From Pedobacter alluvionis (GTDB lineage: Bacteria > Bacteroidota > Bacteroidia > Sphingobacteriales > Sphingobacteriaceae), in NCBI RefSeq assembly GCF_003664035.1, contig NZ_RCCK01000011.1, positions 1-64,000 of the forward strand: a DNA stretch of 64,000 nt. Reading direction: 5' to 3'. Below are positions 63,923-64,000 of this stretch, piece by piece (the first letter of the stretch is position 1; the number at the start of each line of letters is the position of its first letter). Made by a program: the position numbers and the translations under genes. The notes beneath the pieces were generated by a model that worked only from the letters and a program-made list of their open reading frames with translations, made no database searches and was not told where the DNA came from.

Positions 63923-63937
63923 TAAATAATGGTACAA

Positions 63938-63969
63938 TTGAGAAATTGATACAAATTGCGTTACCTTTG
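63938..63969 (+). promoter_or_regulatory. Promoter of the gene leaving the window
   Basis: TTG at 63938-63940 and TACCTTTG at 63962-63969 are 21 bp apart, the best consensus match in the window. The leader would be about 13 nt. Confidence 0.6.
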
Positions 63970-63986
63970 CTTAAAATTGCGCTGCT

Positions 63987-64000
63987 ATGAAATTCGATTT
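63987..64000 (+). CDS. Start of a gene cut by the window edge
   Basis: An ATG at 63987 followed by AAATTCGATTT (Met-Lys-Phe-Asp) runs to the last base. Only the promoter placed just upstream supports it. Product unknown. Confidence 0.45.

Overview
The window comes from the chromosome of a member of the Bacteroidota, most likely Sphingobacteriaceae (Pedobacter-like). Evidence: a SusC/SusD pair with DUF4959/DUF5000 and DUF4998/DUF5013 type lipoproteins, a Bacteroidota-type (subtype iii) T6SS cargo island, TAnnTTTG-type promoters, low GC, and dispersed GTCATTTCGAGCG-type inverted repeats. No rRNA, tRNA, CRISPR array, integrase or transposase was seen.

Region 1 (1-21.9 kb) is the most unusual part. 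A seven-gene minus-strand run reads from a PKHD-type Fe(II)/2-oxoglutarate dioxygenase through a leaderless periplasmic-binding-fold protein, a formyltransferase-fold enzyme and three paralogous phage tail-collar proteins. After a hairpin it reaches the start of a very large secreted repeat protein (MBG, IPT/TIG and Ig-like repeats) that runs off the left edge. Divergently, three tightly packed plus-strand genes encode a NodU/CmcH/TobZ-type carbamoyltransferase, an Asp/Asn-hydroxylase-like dioxygenase fused to a zincin-like HEAGH domain, and a PhyH-type dioxygenase. Next come a GH108 endolysin-like muramidase and a multi-span lipoprotein. On the minus strand follow a methyltransferase, a secreted clostripain-family protease, a 1051-aa unknown protein and a small partner. 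I infer a collar-fibre system with its own hydroxylation, carbamoylation and formylation enzymes and perhaps its own wall-crossing muramidase. This is the best candidate here for an undescribed system.

Region 2 (22.5-31.7 kb) is a minus-strand SusC/SusD outer-membrane uptake operon with two surface lipoproteins, closed by a perfect 16-bp hairpin. A further HEVSH lipoprotein metallopeptidase lies downstream, and no glycoside hydrolase is present.

Region 3 (32.4-47.3 kb) is mostly housekeeping: EttA-like ABC-F, an SGNH hydrolase, a TonB-dependent-receptor-like barrel, a DUF1456 protein, a DbpA-like DEAD-box helicase, a YkuK-family RNase H-like protein, an SRPBCC protein with a forced TTG start, an ammonium transporter with a partner porin, and a YhcC-type radical SAM protein.

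Region 4 (47.4-55.1 kb) is a T6SS cargo island. In transcription order it has two Hcp (TssD) paralogues, a lipoprotein (candidate immunity), a Tae4-like amidase, VgrG, an unknown protein, a PAAR-like membrane-inserting candidate effector, a small membrane protein (candidate immunity) and a TPR protein. No sheath or baseplate genes are in the window. Upstream lies 1.7 kb of gene-free DNA carrying a three-copy repeat of about 360 bp with a variable TTTAGGA heptamer tract.

Region 5 (56.8-64 kb) holds two APC amino-acid permeases flanking a K+-dependent-type membrane pyrophosphatase, then an OprO/OprP-like porin and the first codons of another gene.
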